Source of the DNA: Polytrichum commune
Lineage: Eukaryota; Streptophyta; Polytrichopsida; Polytrichales; Polytrichaceae
DNA: 64,000 bases
Direction of reading: 5' to 3'
NCBI GenBank assembly: GCA_950295325.1
Contig: OX485807.1
Location: 47,274,440 to 47,338,439, forward strand
Positions within the stretch are counted from its first letter, which is position 1. Each line of letters begins with the position of its first letter. The translations under genes and the position numbers were made by a program. Below, piece after piece: positions 11,361 through 21,832 of the stretch. The notes beneath the pieces were generated by a model, which did no database searches, had not been told where the DNA came from, and worked only from the letters and a program-made list of their open reading frames with translations.

Positions 11361-11685
11361 TCCTCTGAGTTAGGATTTGAGAACCTCGGCTAAATATTTT
11401 AACACTTTAGAATGCCCTCCGAGTTAGGGTATGTATTTGCCTCGGCTAGCTATCTTCGTGCATGATTGTCTCCAATGCCCTCCGAGTTAGGGCTTAAGTA
11501 TGCCTCGGCTACTCGCATTAATATTCCAATGCCCTCCGAGTTAGGGCTCGAATGCCTCGGCTACTCGCATTAATATTCCAATGCCCTCCGAGTTAGGGCT
11601 CGAATGCCTCGGCTAATTGCGATGCTAGCTCGATTGCCCTCCGAGTTAGGGCACGAAAACCTCGGCTAAATGTACTAGCTTGAGA
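11361..11685. repeat. Tandem repeat, six units of about 50-63 bp
   Basis: Units start near 11361, 11411, 11474, 11528, 11580 and 11633. Each carries CCTC(C/T)GAGTTAGG and then GCCTCGGCTA or ACCTCGGCTA. The units at 11474, 11528 and 11580 are the most alike and share TACTCGCATTAATATTCC. Non-coding. Confidence 0.85.
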
Positions 11686-12149
11686 GAGTGCTAGAGGCTC
11701 CGACACTCATGTAGAGTTTGCGTGTTCAAATGAAGTGTATTAGGTGCCTTAAGTTTGGCCTCTTATATAGTGTTCAAAATCTATCTTTAATTAGATGTGG
11801 CGGTTAGTCCTAACTTCCCCTAATGCCACATGTTCATTTCAGGCTAATTTTATCCCTGTATCCGGTTACAGTCTAATTTTAGGCTGCCCGGATCTATTTA
11901 CAGCAGTTATAATGTCCGAATGTAAAATGTACTTGTGAAGTTCATTCGTTGGATTTCTTGGCTTAACCTAGATGTGCCTCTCGGTACGGTTATCATCCAT
12001 GGGCCTCCTTCATCCGGAATGCAACTATTCATTTAAAGGGAATAGTTTATGTTCATCTAAAAAGGACTTTCATCCTATTAGGCATGTCTTTCATCTACCC
12101 TTGCTTAGGTGTTCACTAGCAACTAACTATCTATCCTACTTAGTTGCTC

Positions 12150-12555
12150 GTCCGTTCCCGGCTTGATAACGACGTTCCCGGTGTCGTTCACTCCTCCCGG
12201 CTCTCGGTGCGTTCCCGGCTTGATGTGAGTCCCCGGCGCGTTCCCGGTGCGTTCCCGTGCGCTCCCCGAGTTCCCGAGCCGCCTTGACGCGTTCCCGATG
12301 TCGTTCCCGGGCCGCTACATAACCGGGAGGCCGGTCCTCACCCGGTCTTCAATGCCTTCGCTTCCTGGCTTGCCACCTGTCCTCTCTTCTCTGCTTCCCC
12401 GGGTATCCAACTGTCTTCCTCGGTCCTCGACTGCTGCTCCCCTCGGTGCTGGCACGTCGCGGCCCTCGGCCACTGCTCTATTCCGGCTTGTCTCTCGCAA
12501 TCCTCGACCTCTGTTGATCCTTCACTCTGTCTGTCTGGCTTTGTGGCTCTACACA
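12150..12555. other. GC-rich island with GTTCCCGG repeats
   Basis: Much more GC-rich than its surroundings. GTTCCCGG/GTTCCCGA recurs about eight times between 12150 and 12315. Open frames on both strands (12247-12558 plus, 12315-12628 minus) overlap and look like composition artefacts. No TATA-linked gene or known domain was found. It could be a promoter or CpG-island-like region or the GC-rich part of an unrecognised retroelement. Confidence 0.4.
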
Positions 12556-12559
12556 TAGT

Positions 12560-14072
12560 AATGTGAGGTAGGGTTTTAATTGCATTATAATATACACACA
12601 CTTTTGGGCACTTAAGCCTAAGTTTCAAAATCTAAGTTGCCTAGTAGGGGTGGGATTTCATGGTCTAAGGTAGTCAAACCTAAAACAAATAGTCTTTCAT
12701 TAGGACACCTAAGATTTAGGGTTCAATGGGAACAAAGCTTATGTTCACACGATATCAAAATGGAAAAAGAGAAGAAAAAAAAAAAACCTAATGCATGCAT
12801 AGCATGACACATGTGCACACGTGGCACTTCCATTATTTAGCACATCATTTTGCTCTTTTGATTATGAACGCAAAAGATGTTGAGCTCTTCCCAAGCCTAC
12901 TTCCTATCTAATGTGAGATAAACCACTATAACTTCCCGTATGATTGGTGTGAAGTTCTCGTCTACACAATGTTGTTGTTGTTGTTTGCATTTCTTTCTAA
13001 ATTGATGTGAGTTTTTGCTTTAGATTTTATGCGTGCATGTTAGCAAATTGTATGGGCTAATTCACTAGGATTCCTTAGATTATTTGGTGGGAAAGGTTTC
13101 ATCATGTAGTGTGGGCGGTGCAAAAACATCAAAGCGGTTGCATCTTCTAACAAGGAGGTTTTGTAACAAGGTACCTCACCCACCGGTCCGAGATCAATAC
13201 ACTATATATCTTATTTAGTGTGATTCACACTATTCATCACCAAATTGGTCTTTCAAACACTGGATCATAACCAATGTTGGGAGAGGTTTTTGGGCATAAT
13301 TGGTGAAGATCCCATGGTTTCCAAATCAACTAGTTACATGTTTTTTTTTTGGGGGGGGGCACAAATTGAAAAGAAAAATCAATTGCAAGGGAAAAATACA
13401 AAACCACCTTGGAATAAACAACGTACACCGAGGGGATTCAAGAAATAATGCCCATCCGGGGCCTGATCTTCCAAGTGACCGACAAATTACTACGAGTAAC
13501 AATAAGACCTTTGGCACACCAAATCAATCCAAATTCGTTAAGCACATCCTTGTAGGCAACACCCAAAGCTTTTTCCAAGTCATGAAGAGTCCATTGCCAA
13601 TTCAGTCTACCATAGTCAATCAAGGAGTCCCACACCACTTGGTATGTCTCCAACTGACTACATGTTGTGATCTTTCAATTCTTCATTGTAAACTCCATGG
13701 ATTCCTCTAAAAAAAAATTTAATTCTCCTAAAGTCTTCAAACTCAACCAATTCATTTGTAATTAGTGGTTGGTTCTCCCTATTCATTGAACATATAACCA
13801 ACTCAAAGTGTGACATAGAACACTTTATTGCTTCATGACAAGTCATGAAGACCACTCTATTTCACACACCAAATCAATTTTAGTGACCCGCTACATGAGA
13901 TATATAGTGTGGCTAATAGGTTAGCTATTATTACACCTACCTAGTCTAAGTTATTGCTTATTTGGTCTGTCACTGTTGTCTAGTTTGAGGCTCAAGCTAT
14001 TGTTATTAATATTTTGTTGACTGTTGTAATTGCCACACCCTCATTTGTCAGTAATAATAAGAGGATAATTTA
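12560..14072. other. Intergenic DNA with a possible decayed coding fragment on the minus strand
   Basis: At 13438-13653 minus there is a 71-codon frame with protein-like composition (WDSLIDYGRLNWQWTLHDLE, ..LGVAYKDVLNEFGLIW). It has no flanking exon or known domain that I can name and may be a transposon remnant. Nearby text at about 13720-13790 (TCCTAAAGTCTTCAA.., ..GGTTGGTTCTCC) recurs at 58508-58590, supporting a repeat origin. A T/G homopolymer lies at 13341-13359. Confidence 0.35.
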
Positions 14073-14576
14073 GGGCCACTTCACACACGAGACTGAGAGC
14101 CCGTGACCATCACACTTCAAGCACTCTCATTGGTGGAAAAGGCGGAGCCGGTCCAAGTCCGCTTCACACTACGCTTGAGGGACCAACGGAGTATATAAGT
14201 GAATGCACAATGGACGTAAAGTCTACATGCATTCCTACATGCCATCAAATGGATAATGTTTTATGGTCACTTGGACTATTTTAAAAAATCACCTCTTGGA
14301 GGTAGGCGTAACACAAAACTTGGAGACCATGGCACTCCGAAAGCTCACAACCGTTGATTTATTCTATTCTATCATGTGTGAGGGACCCGCATGAATAGAA
14401 ATTCATTGAAATAGCATTCGGTTGAGGGCCCGGTCACATAAGACTTCACACTACACTTGAGGGTCCGTGACCACACTACATGATTTTGGAGGTGTGTTGG
14501 GACGGCCTTTGGACACTTTCTTTTGGGCTCTCACAATTTCATGGTCACGGCTCTTGGCTCGTGTGTGAAGTGGCCC
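14073..14576 (+). mobile_element. Harbinger-like MITE family A, copy 1
   Basis: 504 bp with inverted ends GGGCCACTTCACACACGAG ... CTCGTGTGTGAAGTGGCCC, flanked by TTA on both sides (14070-14072 and 14577-14579). Four other copies of about 500 bp lie in this window. A 3-bp TTA/TAA duplication with GGG-type TIRs is the usual PIF/Harbinger pattern (family knowledge). No transposase. The strand given is arbitrary, used to compare copies. Confidence 0.9.
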
Positions 14577-14701
14577 TTATCCAAGAAACCAATTATTCGC
14601 ATTGAATGGTTTTTGTATTCAATACATGGAGTTGAGTTGGGGTTCACATCCATCTAATTTCATGATGCTATTGAATGGTAGGCACAACTATAGAGACAAA
14701 G

Positions 14702-14915
14702 AATTATATCGTATACGAGCGTACCTCTCATCCATCCAACGTACGACCCCTTGTAGATTTGTTACCGATTCGTCTCAAATGACATTCACAAGATTAATTT
14801 GGGGTCATAAAAGATGATTATGGTGCCAAATTAACTAAGAAAAGTAACTTTCGAATTGCACACTATTTCATGGTTTTTTTTGTTGGATGATTTGAGAAGT
14901 ACGCTTATATGTGAA
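14702..14915. mobile_element. Short TIR element, family C, copy 2
   Basis: Left end ATATCGTATACGAGCGTACC TCTCATCCATCC and right end GTTGGATGATTTGAGAAGTACGC form an imperfect inverted pair. The internal AACTAAGAAAAGTAAC is shared with the copy at 63577. It lies just after MITE copy 1 of family A. Confidence 0.65.
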
Positions 14916-14929
14916 TATTCTCTCTACCT

Positions 14930-15800
14930 AGTTTATCTATGTCAATTATCCAATCCCATGTTGATATTTTGGACCGTTTTACACACATGACCAAGGACCG
15001 TGAGAATAAATTACATATTGTTTGTGTGGTCATGGTTGGAGCTTGCAAATTCACGAGATTGGACATCATAGTTGGTTATTAGAAATCCGGTAAAATCACA
15101 GTTGGTTGTTAATAATCCAATAAAATCATAGTCGGTGTATCAGTTGCCGGTTTCAAGGTCAAACTATGAACAATGTTTAGGTTAAGTACTATAGTTCATT
15201 TTGTAAGGAAAGCCCATAATAAAAGGGGCACAATTGTAATGGTAAATTCCCGAGCCCACGGTGCATTGGGCTACAACTGAGTAATGCTATGAGGCTCTTC
15301 AATTTCCCAAGCAATTAAATGAGCCTATGCTTGAGTTGAACGAATGTCAAATTGGTTGTTCGGACATTGTACAACAATAACAACTCTACTTGGTACACAA
15401 CTGCATCAAAAGTATAAAAAGATGTAGCACTATGTAACTCCACATAGTGAGTGACACTAAATATCATATCTAGTGTAGTGTGTGCCACACTAATTCTATA
15501 GTCAAAGTGACATCAACGTGGGTCTAGACCCCATGTCTCCCCTAACTGTTCATGAGGACTTCCAACCAACACATTGACTCTTAGTCATAGGACACAAGTA
15601 ACACACAATAGAATAACCACCTGCATTAAATTGACGAAATAAACAATACATGTGGACCACACTAATTTTCTACTAGAAATTTAGCATGGATTGAGAAATA
15701 ATGTGGCCCACATTAATTCTTAATGTGAGAATTAGCGTGGGCTCTAGCAAATTCTTGTGGCACACAATAACATGACTATTTAGTGTACCAACAAATCACT
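14930..15800. other. Intergenic, mostly MITE-derived sequence
   Basis: No gene. At 15430-15480 there is an end of the TAGTGT superfamily (CACTATGTAACTCCACATAG, then GACACTAAATATCATATCTA GTGTAG) whose other end I could not fix. Confidence 0.4.
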
Positions 15801-15804
15801 GTGA

Positions 15805-16165
15805 TTACAATGATTGCCCCAATTAGTGCGTGTTGTTATTCAAAGTTTACAGAGTGCAATAACGTCTTGCCCATGAGTTCAATTTCTACTAGTAAAAGTT
15901 CAATAAGTTGTTAGGATATTATAGAACATAAATGACTTTGCTTGGTAGAATGTTACTTTAACGCAGTGGATGAGCAGTGGCAGGATCGGAGGAGATCAGG
16001 GGAGGAGGGTTACATCGGTCGAATCCGACGGTCGAGAAAGCACAGGCAACGTGGCCTCACCAAAAGCCAGAAGCTGCTTTCATCGCCCATAGACTTCTTC
16101 TCGAATAGTTAGAGCACTGCGTAACTCTGAATAGTAACACACACTAATTGGGATAATCAATGTAG
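15805..16165. mobile_element. MITE (TTAGTGTGTGTTAC superfamily)
   Basis: Left arm TACAATGATTGCCCCAATTA GTGCGTGTT..; right arm is the inverted counterpart (..GTAACACACACTAATTGGGA TAATCAATGTAG). Arms of about 55 bp include an inverted GAGTTACGCAGTGC / TTTACAGAGTGC segment. About 360 bp. The related sequence at 61809-61950 shares the left arm and TGCCCATGAGTTCAATT-type interior. Confidence 0.7.
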
Positions 16166-16387
16166 ACTCTCTAATTACTCAAGTCATCCGACCGCTAATT
16201 CAAGGGCTTGAAGGTTATGATGATTCATGAATCATGTGTTTGGGTCCCAATGCATTTGGTTGGTGTGAGATAAATTTAAAGATGAGATCCTAGAAGAGTG
16301 TTGCATGGGATATTGTCAGGCTGTCCTGATTGGAGGATAGTTTATTATAAGGGGGTGGGAGGGGTGGTGATTGAGGTGTGTAATTAA

Positions 16388-16888
16388 GGGCCACTTCACA
16401 CACGAGCCAAGAGCCGTGACCATGAAAATTGTGAGAGCCCAAAAGAAAGTGTCCAAAGGCCGTCCCACACACACCTCCAAAATCACGTAGTGTGGTCACG
16501 GACCCTCAAGTGTAGTGCGAAGCCATATGTGACCGGGCCCTCAACCAAATGCTATTTCAATGAATTTCTATTCACGCGGGTCCTCACACATGATAAAATA
16601 GAACAAATCAACGGTTGCGAGCGTTCAGAGCGCCATGGTCTCCCGGTTTTGTGTTAGACCTACCTTCAAGAGGTGGTTTTTGAAAATAATCCAAGTGACC
16701 ATGAAACATGATCCATGCAATGCCATGTAGGAATCCATGTAGACTTCACATCCATCTTGTAGTCACATACTCCCTTGGTCCCTCAAGCGTAGTGTGAAGC
16801 GAACTTGGACCGGCTCCGCCATTTCCACCAACGAGAGTGCTTGAAGTGCAATGGTCACGGGCTCTCAGTCTCATATGTGAAGTGGCCA
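16388..16888 (-). mobile_element. Harbinger-like MITE family A, copy 2
   Basis: 501 bp, opposite orientation to copy 1, with the same ends. The last TIR base is changed (GGCCA for GGCCC). Flanked by TAA on both sides (16385-16387, 16889-16891), a 3-bp target-site duplication. Confidence 0.88.
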
Positions 16889-16891
16889 TAA

Positions 16892-17285
16892 TTGTAAATA
16901 CTCACAACAATCATGGTCCTGCAAAATTTTGATTTTTCTCACACAATTCATTCATTCATTCATTCAGCAAGTAATTAATCAATTTTCAATGTAGATTTGC
17001 TTGCAACAATGGAGGGTTTTGTGTGCCTGCCATTGTCAGTGAAGTTGGAAGCTTCGACTCACGGATTTGCTGAGGAAATCATAAGTGAAGCTTAAAGTGG
17101 AGCCAGTTTGTAAGTTAAGTTATTAGGCTCCTCCTAACCCAAGGCTGGCAGGTGGCTTTGCACGCTTTGGTCCTTTTTCCCCACACGGATGAGCAATTTG
17201 GAGTCAAACACAATCAAAAAATGGGCGGGCAGGCGGGAAATTGTTGCATGTGCCAAGTGTACCTCCTTCTCATCTATCCATGTTG
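16892..17285. other. Intergenic DNA, no gene recognised
   Basis: A short ATTCATTCATTCATTCA run lies near 16948-16965. No open frame with a recognisable product. Confidence 0.4.
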
Positions 17286-17297
17286 TTATTAAAGACC

Positions 17298-17917
17298 CCT
17301 CCCCCCACTAGAAGCCCCTACAACAGGAATCACCAGACAATTCATAGAATTTACATACTGTAATGACATATTTGTTGTAGAAACCCTTGATAGGAAAATC
17401 ACGAAATACCAATTGCTCATCAATAACATTGTAACAAGGGGATGGAATGTAGGCCCCACTCATGGTACTAGTCGCAGGCGCAAGAGCCACTACACACATC
17501 CCATCAATGAGAAACCTAGAAACAAAACTCAAACTCCCTCTCATAAAAATAAAAAACACATTCCAACAAACTAACATAATTGCCACACACTATGCACACT
17601 CGATACTAGTTCATAAACGAAGACTAGAGAACCGACAATTTGTCACAGACCTTCATGACCTATCATAATTAAATAAACACACTTATAACCCGGTATAGTA
17701 AAAGAATGCCACTATACTGGATAAACCCCTCTAACAACTTTCACATGCTGTTGGTTACCGGTTAACCTGCTATTAGTTACTAATATAGTGTCTACTCTCT
17801 GCAAAGGGTGAACTAATTTTACATCTAACGCCATTGCCCTAGGGCGTGGCCAAGGATGTTCTATGAATAGACACTCTATTCACTCCGGCCCCTCCGAAGA
17901 CAAGAGTTCTTTCTCTC
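17298..17917 (+). mobile_element. 5'-truncated LINE (3' end only) with 12-bp target-site duplication
   Basis: Direct repeat TTATTAAAGACC at 17286-17297 and 17918-17929 brackets the insertion. The body begins in the last part of the LINE ORF (..FIEFTYCND.., ..GARATTHIPSM.., ..LETKLKLP.., ..HYAHSILVHKRR..), frameshifted relative to the copy at 40076. A 3' UTR follows that is shared with that copy (GTGTCTACTC(C/T)CTGCAAAGGG, TATTCACTCCGGCCCCT) and ends in a TTC/TCT-rich tail. No reverse transcriptase domain is present in this fragment. Confidence 0.85.
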
Positions 17918-18029
17918 TTATTAAAGACCTACAAGTTTGTGGTTGATTCATTTCAAATGTGCATCATGCTAGAGACTAGGATCTTTGAAGCTTGGTTTTT
18001 TTTGTCAATGAACATGGGAAAATCGACCG

Positions 18030-18255
18030 CTACACCAAATATTGTATTTAGTGTTGGTTACTATTTGGAGTTACACAATGTTGTATCATTTTGTTTTTAC
18101 AAATGTGGTTTTTTAACAAGTCCAGTTGTTGTTGTTTTATAATGTCCAAATAAACGATTTGACCTTTGTTGGCAAAAAATGAGAAATGCAATAATTAGTT
18201 ATAGTATCGTATGATTTCAAATAGGCGGTGACACTAAATATAATATTTAGTGCAG
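18030..18255. mobile_element. MITE (TATTTAGTGT superfamily), about 226 bp
   Basis: Left arm CTACACCAAATATTGTATTT AGTGTTGGTTACTATTTGG..; right arm is its imperfect inverse (..CAAATAGGCGGTGACACTAA ATATAATATTTAGTGCAG). The same architecture, with a related arm of about 58 bp, is found at 25099-25324. Confidence 0.75.
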
Positions 18256-19643
18256 TTACATATTAATTGGTTGAGTTTGAAAAACAATCGGTTCAAAATT
18301 AGGACTTTGGGAACATTACGAATCCATCCAGAGTGATTTACAAAATATTCCATAATGTAATAAAGGAAAACCATAAGATGTGAACATGTAACCAGTTGAT
18401 CTTGGAAACACTAGGATTTGGACCTATTAGGCCCAAAAATCTCCTCGGACATTGGTTCTCATGTCAATTCATCTTTAAACACAAACCTCCAACATGTATA
18501 CCATTTAAGGGTGTGTTTGGTTTGATGAATGAGAGGTCAGCTTATAGCATGCCCACACTTACTAGTGTGGGCGACCAACGACTGACTCCTACCAGTAGGG
18601 GCCACTTTTAGCTCCAGATTGGCTAGTGAGAGCCATTGGATGTAACCAATGTTGGTAGAACCCCTTTGCTGGTGGTCTACACGAGTAGGTGTGGTCACGG
18701 GGAGGTCACTTCATTGCCAAGTTGACACCACGTGCGGACAAAGTTTGCTACCCCTATATTACATGCCATATATAATTTTAAAATTTATGATATTTTTTTC
18801 TACATATACATAACCATTGATAGTATCTTTTGTATATTTTTTTGAAATTTTTAGTCATCTTTGTTTTTTTTAGTAATTGTTTTAGTTCAATTTTGTGTCA
18901 TCCTAGTTAGAAACGGTATGTTTTATGAAAAAAACAAATCATTAAATTTAGTTACCACTTTTGACTATGTCAGAGGTACTATGTATATCTACTCATGAAA
19001 AAAAATTGATAAAATTTTGACCCATTTTGGTGGTGCAACTTACCAAAAGAAGATTTTTTTTGGTCGCACGTGGTGTTCAACTTGACAATGGAGTGACCCC
19101 CCCGTGGGTGTGGGTGGGCTATCATATGCAATAATCTTCTCTTGTCCAAAAAAGCCCATCAATTCTAACTTTGTACTTGGAATGGTCAAAAGTGGAAATG
19201 GAAGTGGAGAGCATGAGTTGTTGCAAGGAAGGTGTGTGGCCGTATTGTGGGCACTTATTGAAGTTTCATAGAGAAAAACCTCAAGCCCATGTTGGGAAAG
19301 AAAACTTTGGAAACATATGGATGAATTATTTGGAACTCAACATGCATTTTGAACTACCTAATGCCCTTGTTTTAGTTAATTATGTCAAAAGTGACTCACA
19401 CATAACAAAATAAACTCAATGCTCGTCAAGTGTGTAAGTGTGTGTGTGTTTGTTTTAAAAAATAAATTACATTAGGTTTTTATGGGTGAAGACCTTCACA
19501 CACTTAATATCCTGAAGTGCAACTGCACTTAGTATATTGATCATCAATGTCACATACAACTAAAATTTCCATTTTCTTGACGTAAGAAAAGATAATAAAT
19601 ATAGCTTTCAAATCTATGAATATGTAAAAATGCGAACCAAGAC
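18256..19643. other. Intergenic DNA, no gene recognised
   Basis: 18405-18460 resembles 2082-2140, a diverged dispersed repeat. A short 80-codon frame at 19171-19413 has no known domain. T-rich stretches lie near 18780-18900. Confidence 0.4.
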
Positions 19644-19660
19644 TTCGATGAGGACTCATA

Positions 19661-21144
19661 AATAAATAAAATAAAAGTAACGTTTGGGTTTCTTTTACCC
19701 TTACGTGAATGGGAGCCTGTTCCTCTTTACCGTGATCATGTTTGACCAAGCGTCACTGTAAGGGGTACTTCCTCCCTCTAAGGAGGTGGGCTCCTTTAGT
19801 TTACTCATCGGTTCAGTCCCTATCCTCTAGGGGGGATCAACGGGGGGTTGTTTGTTGTCTAGTTTTCTTTTATTTAATATCAAGTATGTGAGGTATTTAA
19901 TGGCAATTTGGTGTATTTGTTTCATAAGTGTTTTGATTTCTCTTTTGGGTATTTTGAGGTTTTCTAGTTCTTTGATTGGTTGTTCATGGACAGCCCCTCT
20001 AACTCCGGCTGTGATTGTGATGAGAGGGTTGACTTGCCACCCAACCGTTCTAAGTGTTTGGATGAGTGGATAGTATTTCTCTGTTTTTTCCTTGTGTGCG
20101 GTATTTAGGAATCTGTCATGACAATATGTGAATTCAATAAATTGTATGACGTTAGGTGGGGTTGGCGTTAAGGGGGGGGGGGGGGCACCTAATATGCATA
20201 GTATGTCCGGTCTGAGCCTAGCTAGGCATGTGCATGGTGTAGTATGGCATGAGCATTGGAGTAGCCATGTTGGGACAATGTTGTCTTGTGGCCTAGAGTT
20301 GTGGTTACTTGCATTTATAAGGGTGTAGTATCTTGTATGTCTACTTGATTGTAATGTACGTGCGATTTGGTGTACTGCCTAATTGTGCCGTGCTATACGT
20401 AATCCCTTTAAGTGTTGGTTTGAGCATGTAGAGAGTATGTGTGGCCATGTATCTAAGGCCTTATCATGGCATAGTGTACAGTTTGGGTTTGGGTATATGT
20501 TGGGCCAAAATAAATGTTTACGGTGGTTACCCATGTATTGGGCGAACTGGAATTTTAGGGTTTGTGTGATTTGGGCGTTTGTTATTCCGGGGTTTTTCCA
20601 GAATTGGTTGGAGAGTTTAGGGTTGATTTGATTTGGTCGTTGGATGTCCATTTATCTATGTATGCGAATTTGGATTGGGCCCACTTTAGCTCTTGGTTTT
20701 TGTGTTCTTTGTTAACGTATGTTTGTAGGTTTTGTATGGCGCCCGTGTGTGTACCGGTTGGGACCCCGTTGAGCCAATATGGCGTAGTATGGGCCGTATG
20801 TATCCTAGGGGTGTTAGTGGGTTTGTCTAGGAGGGCTCCATTGTTTGCTAGTTGATCCGCAATTTCGTTGCCTATTATTCCTGTGTGTGCCCTAGCTTTT
20901 TGGATTGTGATTTTGTGTGCGGACCATGTTATGTGATTGACTATAGCAGAAATGAGTAGTTTATCCGGGTGGTTGTGTTGGGATGATGGGTGTCGTATGT
21001 GGTTGTGTATTATATATATGTTGTTAAGATTGTTTGTAAAGATGTGCATATCTTGCGTGTGTTGTTGTGTTTCTTGAACTGCTATGAGGAGGGCGTTTAG
21101 TTCGGCTCTTAAGATATTTTGTAGGCCTGGTAGTCTACAAAATT
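19661..21144 (-). mobile_element. 5'-truncated LINE with RNase H and zinc-knuckle regions, 17-bp target-site duplication
   Basis: Non-LTR retrotransposon remnant, minus strand. Near-perfect direct repeats TTCGA(C/T)GAGGACTCATA at 21145-21161 and 19644-19660 define the insertion. The 3' tail before the repeat is (TTTA)n-like. Reading from 21130 downward: RNase H-like segment (LRAELNALLIAVQE, ..IFTNNLNNIYII.., ..RAHTGIIGNEIADQLANN), about 190 codons. Then, in another frame, a Cys/His knuckle (CTLCHDKALDTWPHILSTC) near 20379-20651. Then a C-terminal region (..QFIEFTYCHDRF.., ..ITAGVRGAVHEQ..) near 19900-20150 and a 3' UTR. Frameshifts make it dead. The apparent Met start of the 192-codon frame lies in the duplicated host site, so it is not a genuine start. 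Related fragments: 17298, 40076 and 60004. Confidence 0.9.
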
Positions 21145-21243
21145 TTCGACGAGGACTCATAGAAATTGTGCATGTAGTAAGCCGTGCATGGAGCCCTTAG
21201 TCTTTGGTTAGACACTGAATATCATTGGACATTGAACTCCATA

Positions 21244-21623
21244 CTACACTAAATATGATATTTAGTGTTACCAATTCTAATTGTCTTGCTCAATACTAAT
21301 TGTAAACCGCAATTTATTGTTACCGACACTAAATGTTAACCCAACATTATTTGTCATTCCTTGTAAAATTGTTGGGGGATTATGGATTTACGGTGTTGCA
21401 ATTGCTGTCACTTACCAAGTGATTTTTCATTCAAATTTCAATCATTCATGACAATATTTCATCACAAGTTGTTGACAAGAGAAGGTAGGGTTTTGGGCCA
21501 ATGGATGAACTCATCCATCATCCATGACAAATATTTGTTCACTTATTCATAAGAAGTGTCATCCGAAAAGTTACCATAGTGACATTAAATACCATATAAC
21601 TCTAAATCTCATATTTAGTGTAG
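21244..21623. mobile_element. MITE family B, copy 2
   Basis: 380 bp with ends CTACACTAAATATGATATTT and CTCATATTTAGTGTAG. Clearly similar along its length to the copy at 1335-1709. A SINE has inserted exactly at its right end, duplicating ATATTTAGTGTAGTTCT. Confidence 0.8.
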
Positions 21624-21627
21624 TTCT

Positions 21628-21815
21628 TTCTCTTTTTGTTTTTGAGACAGAAGACCAATAGGCCAATGTCAAAGCACAGGAGGCAGTTGACCACCTGGCA
21701 AGTTTTCCGTCCAGTAGAGAGGAGATTTCACAACCGGGATTCGAAGCGCCAACCTCTTCCTTGAGATTTGGGTATCTCTCCACCATCATCTGGTAGTTTA
21801 AGGTCATCTCAGACC
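21628..21815 (-). mobile_element. tRNA-type SINE with 17-bp target-site duplication
   Basis: 188 bp between perfect direct repeats ATATTTAGTGTAGTTCT (21611-21627 and 21816-21832). Read on the minus strand, it starts GGTCTGAGATGACCTTAAAC and has a B-box-like GCTTCGAATCC (plus-strand 21737-21747) about 65 bp in. It ends in an A-rich tail (CAAAAACAAAAAGAGAAA). This is the expected layout of a Pol III SINE mobilised by a LINE. A second, diverged copy is at 43795-43911. Confidence 0.88.
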
Positions 21816-21832
21816 ATATTTAGTGTAGTTCT

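Noticed and set aside
12247-12628. Overlapping plus and minus frames in the GC-rich island
   Set aside because: Both strands open because of GC-rich, stop-poor composition; no domain or conservation argument.
20582-21160. 192-codon minus-strand frame as an independent gene
   Set aside because: It is the RNase H part of a 5'-truncated LINE; its first codons lie in the duplicated target site.
21737-21747. B-box-like GGTTCGAATCC-type sequence suggesting a tRNA gene
   Set aside because: No cloverleaf can be drawn and it sits in a 188-bp unit with an A-rich tail and target duplications, so it is a SINE.
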